DNA of 64,000 nucleotides from Winslowiella toletana (GTDB lineage Bacteria; Pseudomonadota; Gammaproteobacteria; Enterobacterales; Enterobacteriaceae): contig NZ_CP134152.1 in the NCBI RefSeq assembly GCF_032164335.1, positions 2,418,001-2,482,000 on the forward strand, in the 5' to 3' direction. A program made the position numbers and the translations under genes. Within the stretch, counting starts at the first letter, position 1; every line of letters begins with the position of its first letter. Positions 45,287 through 54,791 of the stretch are shown here, one piece after another. The notes under the pieces are model-generated. The model made no database searches. It was not told where the DNA came from and worked only from the letters and a program-made list of their open reading frames with translations.

Positions 45287-46732
45287 CTATAAGCGCCCGG
45301 CTTCCATCTGGTCGACAGCATCTGGCGCTGACTGCGCATGAGAATAAAAAAATGGCAGATATCCGGCCCCCAGTGACGCACCGATCACCATGCTGTTCAG
45401 CACGCCTGAAAACGGCACGGCGTTAGCGGCAGAAAATGTCGTGGCAAACAGCGCAGATCGTGAAGCGATGGTATTGAGCAGCTGGTCAGTGGCGGTCTTC
45501 AAATTCAGCTCTTCAGCCTTACGAGAGGTCACGTTTAACTGCAGGGAGGGATTTTGCTGTTGCAGCGAATTTATGCAGCGATAGGTCATTTCATCAACTG
45601 CCTCCCCGGTGGTATTAACAATAGCTTTCCCCACCATATTTGCGGCTGTATGGCCAAGTAAAGGTTCCAGCGCGCGGGCTAACAATTCCATTCCTTCAGA
45701 CACCAGCACCTGATTAACGGCATACGCTGCAGCTGATTTGCTGCAAACGTTCAGGCATATCGAAGGTTTGTTATTATCGCCCAGCCTGACGAAATACTGA
45801 ATAGCGTCTCTTAGCGGCACATAGACAAACACCGCGGCCACTAACGCATTAGCAGCAGCCACCGCGCCACCGCTGGCCACTAAAGCCGAGCCGGCTCCGG
45901 TTATCAGCGCAATATTTGCCAGCCGGGCAGCCAGGCTGGCCCGGGTCTGTGTGCCCGCATGCAGGTCTCTGGCTATCCCCATTAGCTGAAGAGCAATTGG
46001 CGTGGCAATAGCGATACCTGCCAGCGCAATATTTGCCCCTGCGGGCGCATTGCGCAATAAAAATGGCAGGACGTTTTTAGCCATATATTCTCGCATTGCG
46101 GTAGGTATGCCGACGGATAACATATTGCGACTCAGCGCTTTACCCATATTTTTAGCATGCAGCTGTAGTGCATCGAGATTTTGTTTTGAATTGATTACGC
46201 ACCCATAACCTTCACCGCATTGAAGCGATTGGTACTGTGATTGCGGGAGAGTAATAGTAACATCATTATTAATACTCCGCGGCCTCTCCTGCGGCAATGT
46301 GGAATTAAATGCAGCGGTGGTATCCAGCAGAAAAACTTGCGTTACCTGACTATTGTCACTTTTATTGCTATAACTTTTACTGTCCTCATCTGGCATATCA
46401 ATAATAACACTTTTTGAGCTGGTAAAGTCGGAAGTTTTTATCCTCTCAATAGACGAATGAACCTCACCCAGTAGTGATAAATGACTGATATTAATGTCTT
46501 TAATCATAAGATCGCCCCGTTGATTGCGGGTGGCAATTAACGTCCCCTGGAACGAGTAACAGCGCGGCCTGATAGTGGGAGAAGCTTGCGATAACGGCGG
46601 TAAGTTTTCAGGAAGTGACGCGACGCGGCGTAAGTTTTGGATAAAAGAATCCACCTCATGATCCTCAGGATTTAACATTGCATGATTAACTGAGTAATCC
46701 AGATAATAACCGTCTGTTTTATCTGCTTGCAT
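45287..46732 (-). CDS. Unrecognised 481-residue protein with hydrophobic centre
   Basis: I do not recognise the family. The ATG at 46732 has a good GGAGGG site. Residues 1-180 are polar, Ser/Thr-rich and without a Sec signal peptide. About residues 205-330 are Ala/Gly-rich with several membrane-like helices, such as LPFLLRNAPAGANIALAGIA and ALVAAVFVYVPLRD. The C-terminal third is helical and polar with a last hydrophobic stretch (VPFSGVLNSMVIGASLGAGYLPFFY). This layout of polar leader and buried hydrophobic helices occurs in some secreted effectors and translocators. Base composition and isolation suggest acquired DNA. Confidence 0.6.
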   Translation of the reverse strand: MQADKTDGYYLDYSVNHAMLNPEDHEVDSFIQNLRRVASLPENLPPLSQASPTIRPRCYSFQGTLIATRNQRGDLMIKDINISHLSLLGEVHSSIERIKTSDFTSSKSVIIDMPDEDSKSYSNKSDNSQVTQVFLLDTTAAFNSTLPQERPRSINNDVTITLPQSQYQSLQCGEGYGCVINSKQNLDALQLHAKNMGKALSRNMLSVGIPTAMREYMAKNVLPFLLRNAPAGANIALAGIAIATPIALQLMGIARDLHAGTQTRASLAARLANIALITGAGSALVASGGAVAAANALVAAVFVYVPLRDAIQYFVRLGDNNKPSICLNVCSKSAAAYAVNQVLVSEGMELLARALEPLLGHTAANMVGKAIVNTTGEAVDEMTYRCINSLQQQNPSLQLNVTSRKAEELNLKTATDQLLNTIASRSALFATTFSAANAVPFSGVLNSMVIGASLGAGYLPFFYSHAQSAPDAVDQMEAGRL

Positions 46733-47500
46733 AACATGCCCTCCACCCTCTCAATAAATTGAAACGGAAAATTCCAGCTGAATTAATGATTTTTAAGCAT
46801 AGAGGAGCAATTGATTCACACTTATATAAAGCGCTCATTAACTATTTTGATATCTATATGAAATACTTATATTAGAAAAAATATTTTGCTGTGCACCTGG
46901 CGAATTGTGCCAGCGAGCAATATGACTGTTCAGCCGTTAATCTGACAGCGCAGTATGTGATAGTTCCGCCCGCGGTCAGATAATCAGCAAATGTGACTGT
47001 TATAACACTCACCAGCAATTTATTTTAATCTTTTCACACCCGTCGCCAGGTAATAACTGCTTAATAGTTTACCGGCTGAATATTCATCGATATCGCCACC
47101 GCTGCCGCTCTTTTGCGCGCCGGAGCGCATAAAGCGCGCGCACTCAACCTCATTGCAGCTTATGACGAGTAAAAAATGATGTAGTTATGTTAATGCATTA
47201 TTAATATCTGTATGGCATTTAGTGAATAATCACGCGTGGTAAGACTTTTCAATCTACGCCAATAAGGTTTACTATACGCACCATTATCGTTCCAAATGGT
47301 TCATTTGCCCCATTATAGTTAACCGCGCCGTGCTGTCGCAGTTTTTGGTTGCCTGTGCAAAAAATATCCGATTGTCGTTAGCAAATTTTCTATAAATGGA
47401 CGTTAATTCAAGTACTGGTGGTACCAGGTGGCGATAATTTTCCCAAACTGTTAAGGCACTCATGCTGCGGATCTGTCGCAGCTTCATGGTGAGATAAATC
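46733..47500. other. 768-bp gap, no gene seen
   Basis: The left part is A+T-rich and holds the promoter of the 481-residue gene. The right part leads into gcd. Open frames, including the one at 47284-47502 on the minus strand, have no convincing ribosome site. A small CTGGC/GCCAG stem lies near 46900. No hrp-box-like motif, tRNA or insertion-sequence end was found. Confidence 0.5.
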
Positions 47501-50047
47501 ATGTTAAATCAAAGCAGTAAACGTAGTACCGGGGTCTATCTGATGTGGGCGCTTGGCGCTCTCATGGGGATCATTGGTCTTGCCATTGGTATTGGTGGCG
47601 GCTGGCTGGTTTCATTAGGCGGAAGTCTTTACTTCCTGCTGATGGGCCTGGCAATGATCATTTCTGCCGTGCTGATCATTAAACTCAAACCTGCCGGTGC
47701 ATGGCTGTACGCGCTGGCATTTGTGTTATCTGTCATCTGGGCAATATGGGACGCGGGCCTGAACTTCTGGCCACTGTTTTCCCGTCTGTTTATGTTCGGC
47801 GTGCTGGCTTTCCTGGTGGCGCTGGCCTATCCGTTCCTGAAAAAGCGTGCCGGACGTGAGGGTACGAAAACCGCAAGCTACAGCCTGGCTGGCCTGATGG
47901 CCGTCGCGCTGGTTGCCGGTTTCGGTTATACCTTTGTGCCTGCGCCGATTATCAGCGCCAGCGAAGATATTCCGGTTAAGCCTGTTGCGCCGGGTACCGA
48001 GCAGAAAAACTGGGAGCATTGGGGTAACACCACCCACGGTGACCGTTTTGCCGCACTGGATCAGATTAACAAATCCAACGTTAATCAGCTGGAAGTCGCG
48101 TGGATTGCCCATACCGGTGATATCCCACTGAGCAACGGTTCCGGTGCCGAAGACCAGAACACTCCGCTGCAGATTGGCGATAAACTGTTTGTTTGTACCG
48201 CTTATGGCAAAGTGCTGGCACTGAATGCTGATGACGGTAAACAGCTGTGGGCATTTGACCCGAAAGCGAAAGCGCCAAACTGGCAGCGCTGCCGTGGTCT
48301 TGGCTACTTCGCTAACAGCGAAGCCCAGCCAGCCACTACCGCCGCTGCGCAGGCTGACGTACAGCCATCTGCTGCTGCCGCTCAGGCTGCATCACAGCCG
48401 GCTGCCGCCAGCGGTGAAACACCTGACCAGCATCCCGCGACTGCGGCTGAAGCCACAACGTCGGATACTGGCGCATCACAGCCACAGGCTCCTGCCAGCA
48501 ATATCAACGCTGCTGCGCCTGCTGTCTGTGAACGTCGTCTGTTCCTGCCAACTATCGATGCACGTCTGATCGCCATTAATGCTGACACCGGTGAAGCCTG
48601 TGCTGATTTCGGTGATAACGGCGTGGTTGATCTGAAAGTTGGTATGGGTGAAGTTAAAGATGGCTACTATCAGCAGACCTCTACCCCGCTGGTTGCCGGA
48701 AATCTGGTCATTGTCGGTGGTCGCGTCGCGGATAACTTCTCTACTGGCGAGCCTCCGGGTGTGGTTCGTGCCTACGATGTTCACAGCGGTGAGCTGGTAT
48801 GGGCATGGGATCCGGGCAACCCGGCTGTCACCCGTCTGCCGCCAGAAGGGATGACTTATACCCGTGGTACGCCTAACGTCTGGTCTGCGATGGCCTATGA
48901 CGCCAAGCTGAACCTGGTATATCTGCCAACCGGCAACGCCACCCCAGACTTCTTTGGTGGTGAGCGTACTGCAGAAGATGACAAGTACAGTTCATCTATT
49001 GTCGCGGTTGATGCTGCAACCGGTAAAGTCCGCTGGCATTTCCAGACTACCCATCATGACTTGTGGGACTTTGACCTGCCTTCACAGCCGCTGCTGTACG
49101 ACCTGCCAGACGGTAAAGGTGGTACCACTCCGGTGCTGGTTCAGACCAGCAAGCAAGGCATGATCTTTATGCTCAACCGCGAAACCGGTGAGCCTGTAGC
49201 AAAAGTTGAAAACCGTGAAGTTCCACAGGGCAACACCCCTGGTGAGCGCTACTCAAAAACTCAGCCTTTCTCCGTCGGCATGCCGAACATTGGTAACCAG
49301 ACGCTGAAAGAGTCAGATATGTGGGGCGCGACTCCGCTGGATCAGCTGCTGTGCCGTATCGAGTTTAAAGGTATGCGTCATGAGGGCGTCTTTACCCCAC
49401 CAGGTTTAGATCGTTCCCTGCAGTTCCCAGGTTCACTGGGCGGCATGAACTGGGGCAGCGTGTCGGTTGATCCGAACAATGCCATTATGTTTGTTAACGA
49501 CATGCGTCTGGGCCTGGCTAACTACCTGGTGCCACGCAGCCAGGTTCCAAGTGGTGCCAGCGGTATCGAAATGGGTATGGTTCCAATGGATGGCACCCCT
49601 TATGGTGCAGTGCGCGAGCGCTTCCTGTCTCCACTGGGCATTCCTTGCCAGAAACCACCATTTGGCACCATGTCAGCGGTTGACCTGAAAACCGGCAAAA
49701 TCGCCTGGCAGGTTCCGGTTGGTACTGTGCAGGATACCGGTCCAATGGGTATCAAAATGCATATGCCAATGGAAATCGGTATGCCAACGCTTGGTGCGAG
49801 CCTGTCTACCCAATCCGGTCTGCTGTTCTTCGCCGGTACTCAGGACTACTACCTGCGTGCTTTCGATACTGCAAACGGTAAAGAGATCTGGAAAGCACGT
49901 CTGCCGGTTGGCAGCCAGTCTGGCCCAATGACCTATGTTTCACCGAAAACCGGTAAACAGTACATCATTATCAGCGCCGGTGGCGCGCGTCAGTCGCCAG
50001 ATCGCGGTGACTACGTGATTGCCTACGCACTGCCAGAGCAGAAATAA
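47501..50047 (+). CDS. gcd: Membrane-bound PQQ-dependent glucose dehydrogenase
   Basis: The 848-residue protein has five N-terminal membrane segments (to about residue 155) and a periplasmic PQQ propeller starting WEHWGNTTHGDRFAALDQI. It is closer to E. coli Gcd than the copy at 16089-18467: it shares THHDLWDFDLPSQP, DMWGATPLDQLLCRIEF and GTPYG...FLSPLGIPC. It oxidises glucose to gluconolactone at the outer face of the inner membrane and reduces ubiquinone. About 70 residues rich in Ala, Gln, Pro and Thr (about 268-338) are inserted between CRG and VCERR, where E. coli has a short loop. Monocistronic with its own terminator. Confidence 0.88.
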   Translation: MLNQSSKRSTGVYLMWALGALMGIIGLAIGIGGGWLVSLGGSLYFLLMGLAMIISAVLIIKLKPAGAWLYALAFVLSVIWAIWDAGLNFWPLFSRLFMFGVLAFLVALAYPFLKKRAGREGTKTASYSLAGLMAVALVAGFGYTFVPAPIISASEDIPVKPVAPGTEQKNWEHWGNTTHGDRFAALDQINKSNVNQLEVAWIAHTGDIPLSNGSGAEDQNTPLQIGDKLFVCTAYGKVLALNADDGKQLWAFDPKAKAPNWQRCRGLGYFANSEAQPATTAAAQADVQPSAAAAQAASQPAAASGETPDQHPATAAEATTSDTGASQPQAPASNINAAAPAVCERRLFLPTIDARLIAINADTGEACADFGDNGVVDLKVGMGEVKDGYYQQTSTPLVAGNLVIVGGRVADNFSTGEPPGVVRAYDVHSGELVWAWDPGNPAVTRLPPEGMTYTRGTPNVWSAMAYDAKLNLVYLPTGNATPDFFGGERTAEDDKYSSSIVAVDAATGKVRWHFQTTHHDLWDFDLPSQPLLYDLPDGKGGTTPVLVQTSKQGMIFMLNRETGEPVAKVENREVPQGNTPGERYSKTQPFSVGMPNIGNQTLKESDMWGATPLDQLLCRIEFKGMRHEGVFTPPGLDRSLQFPGSLGGMNWGSVSVDPNNAIMFVNDMRLGLANYLVPRSQVPSGASGIEMGMVPMDGTPYGAVRERFLSPLGIPCQKPPFGTMSAVDLKTGKIAWQVPVGTVQDTGPMGIKMHMPMEIGMPTLGASLSTQSGLLFFAGTQDYYLRAFDTANGKEIWKARLPVGSQSGPMTYVSPKTGKQYIIISAGGARQSPDRGDYVIAYALPEQK

Positions 50048-50066
50048 TCTCTCTGCATTACTGACC

Positions 50067-50094
50067 AAAGCCCCGACCTGTCGGGGCTTTTTTT
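50067..50094 (+). terminator. Rho-independent terminator of gcd
   Basis: AAAGCCCCGA (50067-50076) and TCGGGGCTTT (50081-50090) with a CCTG loop, followed by TTTT. It lies 20 bp after the gcd stop. Confidence 0.95.
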
Positions 50095-50269
50095 ATGCTC
50101 TGATAACTGCAGAAAACTGACTGAGCAAATGCTAAAAAAGCATTTATCAATTGGCACTATATTATTCCAGAAAAGCCGTTTTCATTTCCTCACTCTGTCG
50201 CCAGGATAATGGGATTCCGCCGTTTCAATCTGGTGCGGAAGTCATCCTTTTTCAGTCAGAGATCAGATA

Positions 50270-51229
50270 ATGCATAAAAAATGGTTCACTAAAGCTTTGC
50301 CGGCCGCCGCAATTCTGCTGGCCCTTTCTACCACCAGTTACGCTGCATTTGCCGGGACAAAGCCTGAGACGGTTAATATTGGCTATCAGAAAGCGAATAT
50401 CTTCGCCTTATTAAAGTATCGCGGCACTCTTGATGACAGTTTTAAGCAGCAGGGAATCAACGTGCGCTGGGTCGAGTTCCCGGCGGGGCCACAAATGCTG
50501 GAAGGTCTTAACGTTGGAAGTATTGATTTGGCCGCCACTGGCGATGCGCCCCCTACTTTTGCTCAGGCAGCGCAGGCTGATTTAGTCTATCTTGGCCACT
50601 CTCCGGCCAATCCTAAAACCGAAGCGATTGTGGTCGCGGCCGATTCGCCGATCAACAGTGTTGCCGATCTGAAAGGCAAAAAAGTCGCACTGAATAAAGG
50701 TTCGGATGTTAACTATTTGCTGATTGCAGCACTGGAGAACGCTGGCCTGAGCTACAAAGATATCACTCCGGTGTATTTGCCGCCGGCCGACGCCCGCGCC
50801 GCGTTTCAGCGCGGCGCGATTGATGCCTGGGTTATCTGGGATCCGTATCTGGCAGAAGTCGAAACCCATGCTAACGCCCGCCAGATAAAAAATGCTGAAG
50901 GCCTTGTCCCGCATTACACCTTTTATCTCGCCAGCCGCAAGTTTGCTGAGGGCCATCCTGAAACCGCGCAGAAAGTACTGAGTGAGCTGGCGACGCTTAG
51001 CGAATGGGCAAACCAGCATCAGGCTGATGCAGCGCAGATCCTCGCTAAATCAACCGGTCTGGACCCGGCTATCTGGAATAAGGCGCTGGCACGTATGCCT
51101 TATGGTGCCGAGCGCATGACGCCGGAAGTGTTTAAGCAGCAACAGGCGCTGGCCGATAAATTTACAGCGACTGGCCTGCTGCCAGTGAAAGTGGACGTCA
51201 GCAGCGCCAGGTGGTCACAGGATAAATAA
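50270..51229 (+). CDS. SsuA-like aliphatic-sulfonate/taurine-type binding protein
   Basis: A 319-residue periplasmic protein with a signal peptide ending near SYA-AF. It matches SsuA closely: NIGYQKANIF, VRWVEFPAGPQMLEGLNVGSIDLAATGDAPPTFAQAAQADLVYLG, VADLKGKKVALNKGSDVNYLL and LPPADARAAFQRGAIDAWVIWDPY. The family delivers alkanesulfonates to an ABC importer. No permease, ATPase or SsuD gene is adjacent, so it must borrow a transporter encoded elsewhere or be a relic. The ATG at 50270 follows AGAGATCAGATA. Ends at a strong stem. Confidence 0.88.
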   Translation: MHKKWFTKALPAAAILLALSTTSYAAFAGTKPETVNIGYQKANIFALLKYRGTLDDSFKQQGINVRWVEFPAGPQMLEGLNVGSIDLAATGDAPPTFAQAAQADLVYLGHSPANPKTEAIVVAADSPINSVADLKGKKVALNKGSDVNYLLIAALENAGLSYKDITPVYLPPADARAAFQRGAIDAWVIWDPYLAEVETHANARQIKNAEGLVPHYTFYLASRKFAEGHPETAQKVLSELATLSEWANQHQADAAQILAKSTGLDPAIWNKALARMPYGAERMTPEVFKQQQALADKFTATGLLPVKVDVSSARWSQDK

Positions 51230-51263
51230 TCATTATCGCCATTTGGGGCAGCATTCTATTGAG

Positions 51264-51287
51264 AAGGGAGCCAAAATCGGCTCCCTT
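51264..51287. terminator. Stem between convergent ssuA-like and reductase genes
   Basis: AAGGGAGCC (51264-51272) and GGCTCCCTT (51279-51287) with a 6-nt loop, lying between the two convergent stops at 51229 and 51319. Rightward it is followed by GCATTTCTCC, a poor T tract. It probably acts in both directions. Confidence 0.6.
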
Positions 51288-51318
51288 GCATTTCTCCTGA
51301 CAATAACCCGGCGAAGAG

Positions 51319-52383
51319 TTATGGAATCAGTTTTTCCGCCCGGAGCTTATCAAACAGTTCAATAAAGGCATCGCGGGTACACTGATAACCGTTAAAACCG
51401 GCTTTACGGCTTTTACTGATATCGGTAATCACCTCCATCGGGCGACCGAGATCGGCATCGGTATGCCACCAGGAGGCCAGCTTATTCACATCGCTCTGCT
51501 TCAGTGAATACTGGCTGGCAATCTCCTGCCACTGGGCAGCGGCATCATTCATGCGCCCTTCCAGCGGTTGCATTTCGCCACTGAAAGGCACCGCTTCAAT
51601 GCCAAAGTAATCGGCGATTTGCGTCCACATCCACTGCCAGCGGAACACGTCACCGTTCACTACGTTGAAATCTTCATTGTTAGCCTGCTCACTGGTGGCT
51701 GCCCACTGAAGCTGATCGGCCAGCAAACGCGCGTCGGTCATATCCGTCACGCCGTTCCACTGCACTGCCGAACCCGGGAAAATAAATGGCTGCCCGGTGT
51801 GTTTACACAGCGTGGCATACACTGCCAGCGTTTGTCCCATGTTCATCGCATTGCCGACCGCGTAACCAATGATGGTATGCGGGCGATGTACGCTCCAGCT
51901 GAACTGGTACTTTTTGGCCGCAGCAAAAACTTCGTCTTCCTGCGCATAATAGAAATTTTCTACCGGCTGACGCCCCTGCTCTTCACGGAACGGCGTCATC
52001 GGGACTTCGCCTTTGCCGTAGGCGTCAAACGGCCCAAGATAGTGCTTCAGGCCCGTGACCAGCGCCACATGACCGCCCTGCAACCGGCTGCCCAGCGCAT
52101 CCAGCACGTGACGCACCATCGCGCCATTGACGCGGATATTCTGTTGCTCATTTTCCTGACGCGCCCAGACGCTGAAGAACACCTTATCAACCTCGATACC
52201 TTGTAACGCCTGCTGTACCGCCTGTTCTGAGGTTAAATCGGCGGTCAGTGCGATGCAGCCAGCCGGAACTGCGCTGTTACCGCGTGACAAACCATAGACC
52301 TGCCAGCCATCAGCCAGTAGCCTGGTCGCCAGCGCGCTACCCACAACACCGCTGACGCCGACAATCAATGCACGTGATTTCAT
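51319..52383 (-). CDS. PRISE-type NAD(P)-dependent short-chain reductase
   Basis: A 354-residue Rossmann protein with GVSGVVGSALATRLL (nucleotide-binding loop) near the start. The atypical active site of the progesterone 5-beta-reductase/iridoid synthase family is visible: LVTGLKHYLGPF with Lys, and NFYYAQED with Tyr. VHRPHTIIGYAVGNAMN and the C-terminal FNGYQCTRDAFIELFDKLR also fit. These enzymes reduce conjugated enones; the bacterial substrates are mostly unknown. It is divergent from a LysR gene with 98 bp between, so that regulator probably controls it. Confidence 0.82.
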   Translation of the reverse strand: MKSRALIVGVSGVVGSALATRLLADGWQVYGLSRGNSAVPAGCIALTADLTSEQAVQQALQGIEVDKVFFSVWARQENEQQNIRVNGAMVRHVLDALGSRLQGGHVALVTGLKHYLGPFDAYGKGEVPMTPFREEQGRQPVENFYYAQEDEVFAAAKKYQFSWSVHRPHTIIGYAVGNAMNMGQTLAVYATLCKHTGQPFIFPGSAVQWNGVTDMTDARLLADQLQWAATSEQANNEDFNVVNGDVFRWQWMWTQIADYFGIEAVPFSGEMQPLEGRMNDAAAQWQEIASQYSLKQSDVNKLASWWHTDADLGRPMEVITDISKSRKAGFNGYQCTRDAFIELFDKLRAEKLIP

Positions 52384-52481
52384 TTGTTCTCTCCATCAGA
52401 TTAAGACCTAAAGCTTAATATGGAATTTAATTCTCATCTAAGGTATATATTCATCAATTTAACGACAAAAATTCACTAATC

Positions 52482-53387
52482 ATGATTTCCAGCGATCGTC
52501 TTAAAGGTATAACGCCGTTTGTGGTCAGCGTAGAAACCGGCAGCTTTACCGCTGCTGCCGAAAAGTTGCACCTGAGCAACTCCGCCGTCAGTAAAAGTAT
52601 CGCCCGGCTGGAGGAGCGCTTAGGTTCACGGCTGTTTGACCGTACCACCCGCAGCCTGTCACTGACTGATGCCGGTCAGGCGTTCTATCAAACCTGTAGC
52701 CGGGTGCTGGATGAACTGGCGGAGGCCGAATCGGTGCTGGTCGCTCAGCGCAACCGTCCGGCGGGCCGCTTACGCCTTGCCCTGCCGCACTCCTTTGGCC
52801 GTTTACAGGTGGTGCCGCTACTGAACCGCTTTTGCCACCACTACCCGGATTTACAGCTGAACATCACCTTTACCGACCGCTTTGTTGATCTTATTGAAGA
52901 AGGCATTGATATTGCAGTTCGTATAGGTGGCCCGGGGGATTATCCCGCATCACTCGGCTATCACTATCTTGGCAGTGAACGGCTGATTTTTTGTGCCGCA
53001 CCGAATTATCTGCAACAGCATGGCACACCGTTATCTGCGCAAGCGTTAACTGATCATCGCTGCATTGCTTACGCCCGACACGACGGCAGCACCACGCCAT
53101 GGACCTTTCCTGCTGCAGACGGCCGCACGCTGACGCGCGAAATTGCTCACGCCATGGCGCTGGGCGATGGAGAGGCGCTGTTATCGGCGGTGGTCGCCGG
53201 GCTGGGCGTGACGCAAATAGCGACCTGGCTGGTGCGCAAGCAACTGGACAGTGGTGAACTGGTGCCGCTGCTGGAAACGTTGTCAGTTGAGGGTTTGCCA
53301 CTGACGATTCTGTGGCCGCAAAAAAAACAGCTAACGCCAAAAGTCGATGCGTTACTGCAGGCTCTAAAGACGCTGACCATCAGTTAA
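52482..53387 (+). CDS. LysR-type regulator, divergent from the PRISE reductase
   Basis: A 301-residue LysR protein: N-terminal HTH GSFTAAAEKLHLSNSAVSKSIARLEERLGSRLFDRTTRSLSLTDAGQAFYQ, then the effector domain with DIAVRIGGPGDYPASLGYHYLGSERLIFCAAPNYL. It belongs to the large CrgA-like branch that usually acts on a divergent oxidoreductase gene. The A+T-rich intergenic region (52384-52481) is the expected binding place. Inducer unknown. Confidence 0.88.
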   Translation: MISSDRLKGITPFVVSVETGSFTAAAEKLHLSNSAVSKSIARLEERLGSRLFDRTTRSLSLTDAGQAFYQTCSRVLDELAEAESVLVAQRNRPAGRLRLALPHSFGRLQVVPLLNRFCHHYPDLQLNITFTDRFVDLIEEGIDIAVRIGGPGDYPASLGYHYLGSERLIFCAAPNYLQQHGTPLSAQALTDHRCIAYARHDGSTTPWTFPAADGRTLTREIAHAMALGDGEALLSAVVAGLGVTQIATWLVRKQLDSGELVPLLETLSVEGLPLTILWPQKKQLTPKVDALLQALKTLTIS

Positions 53388-53695
53388 TCTCGCTCGACAG
53401 CGCAATTAGCGAATCTGTCTATGCTGCATTGTACGGATTTTTTCAACAGCGCCCTTTTGCAAGGCAAGGACGCTTGATCGAGTTTGGCTAAAAAGTCACC
53501 CCTTACTACGGGGGCAGGCCCGACGGTGAATGTGTTACAACGCAGGCAACATCATGGTACTGCGTGATGCTCCATCGCAGCCACCTGAAATGAGATAATT
53601 CTCACAAATTTCCTGCTGGCTTGATCAAGATTAATATGGTGTTTTCTAAGAAAAATACAATATTTAGTAATATCAACCTTGTCAGGTGAATCACT
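53388..53695. other. Promoter region of the second RND operon
   Basis: 308 bp, no gene. A+T-rich near the adaptor start. The short minus-strand frames here overlap the adaptor's 5' end and have no support. No operator was recognised, and no regulator gene of the pump is adjacent apart from the unrelated LysR. Confidence 0.45.
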
Positions 53696-54781
53696 ATGCA
53701 TATCTTCATACGAACTGCTGCGCTGTGTCTGAGTTGCGTGTTTCTGGTAAGCACTGCCCAGTCCTCGCCTCTGCCCGCAGTGAAAGTTATCACCACCGAG
53801 ATAAAGCATTCCGCCAAAGCGCTGCTGTATATGGGGCGTGTTGAAGCCATTCAGACGGTTGAGGTGTTAACCCGCGTTGAAGGGTTTATTGCCAGCCGCC
53901 ACTTCACCGAAGGCCAGATGGTCGAAGCCGGGCAGTTATTATTTGAAATTGAACCGGCACAACACCATGCGGCGGTCGAGCAGGCGAAAGCCCGGGTGCA
54001 AAGCGCCGAGGCGGTGTTACGTAATACACAATTGCATCTCGGCCGGTTACAGCGTTTAACCGCCAGTAAAGCCATCAGTAAATCCGACGTCGACGCCGCA
54101 GAGGCCGAGCGCGATATCGCCCGCGCTAATCTTGCTCAGATGCAGGCTGAACTGAAAACGCAGCAACTGAACCTCAGTTATACCCGCATCACCGCGCCGA
54201 TTTCCGGACGCATCGGCCATACACGCTTCAATACAGGCAGCCTGATCAATCCCGCCAGTGGTTCGCTGGTGACAGTGACGCAGCTGGATCCAATCCGCGT
54301 CAGGATTTCAGTCAACGAGCACGACTATATAACCGCGATGCAGCAGCCAGAGACGGCGAAAAGTTTTCGTTCGCAGCTGACGCTGGCCAACGGCCATCCT
54401 TATCCACAACCCGGCAAATTTGAGTCCGTCGATAATCATATCGATCCACAGACCGGCAGCGTGGCGGTCAGGCTGAACTTTGCCAATCCACAGCATCTGC
54501 TGTTACCCGGTGGCGTGGTCAATGTCGCGCTGGAAGCCGGCCAGCCACAAAACGCCATAACCATCCCGGTTGCGGCCCTTTCGCAGGACAAAGAGGGTTA
54601 TTTCGTTTTGTTGGTTGATGAGGATAACCATGTGGCGCTGCGACGCGTCACGCCTGGCCGCCAGGTTGAACAGCACTATCAGGTGACTGCGGGTCTTGAG
54701 CCGGGCGAGCGAGTGATTGTTTCCGGTATTCAGCAAGTCAGGCCCGGTATGGTGGTGAACGCCACTGCCGCCAGCGAATAA
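53696..54781 (+). CDS. RND periplasmic adaptor protein (MexE/AcrA-like)
   Basis: A 361-residue membrane-fusion protein. The N-terminal signal peptide ends near TAQS and there is no consensus lipobox. The lipoyl half-motifs are [31 protein letters not shown] and [25 protein letters not shown], with a helical hairpin between (about 95-160). The C-terminal domain carries [21 protein letters not shown] and [21 protein letters not shown]. It links the pump encoded 10 bp downstream with an outer-membrane channel; no channel gene is present, so TolC is probable. Confidence 0.9.
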   Translation: MHIFIRTAALCLSCVFLVSTAQSSPLPAVKVITTEIKHSAKALLYMGRVEAIQTVEVLTRVEGFIASRHFTEGQMVEAGQLLFEIEPAQHHAAVEQAKARVQSAEAVLRNTQLHLGRLQRLTASKAISKSDVDAAEAERDIARANLAQMQAELKTQQLNLSYTRITAPISGRIGHTRFNTGSLINPASGSLVTVTQLDPIRVRISVNEHDYITAMQQPETAKSFRSQLTLANGHPYPQPGKFESVDNHIDPQTGSVAVRLNFANPQHLLLPGGVVNVALEAGQPQNAITIPVAALSQDKEGYFVLLVDEDNHVALRRVTPGRQVEQHYQVTAGLEPGERVIVSGIQQVRPGMVVNATAASE

Positions 54782-54791
54782 GGCGATCACG

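Noticed and set aside
46733..47500. hrp-box promoter that would mark the 481-residue protein as a type III effector
   Set aside because: No GGAACC-type element with a CCAC partner at the proper distance was found in the upstream region.
47284..47502. 72-codon minus-strand frame in the gcd promoter region
   Set aside because: No ribosome site, overlaps the gcd start, unconvincing composition.
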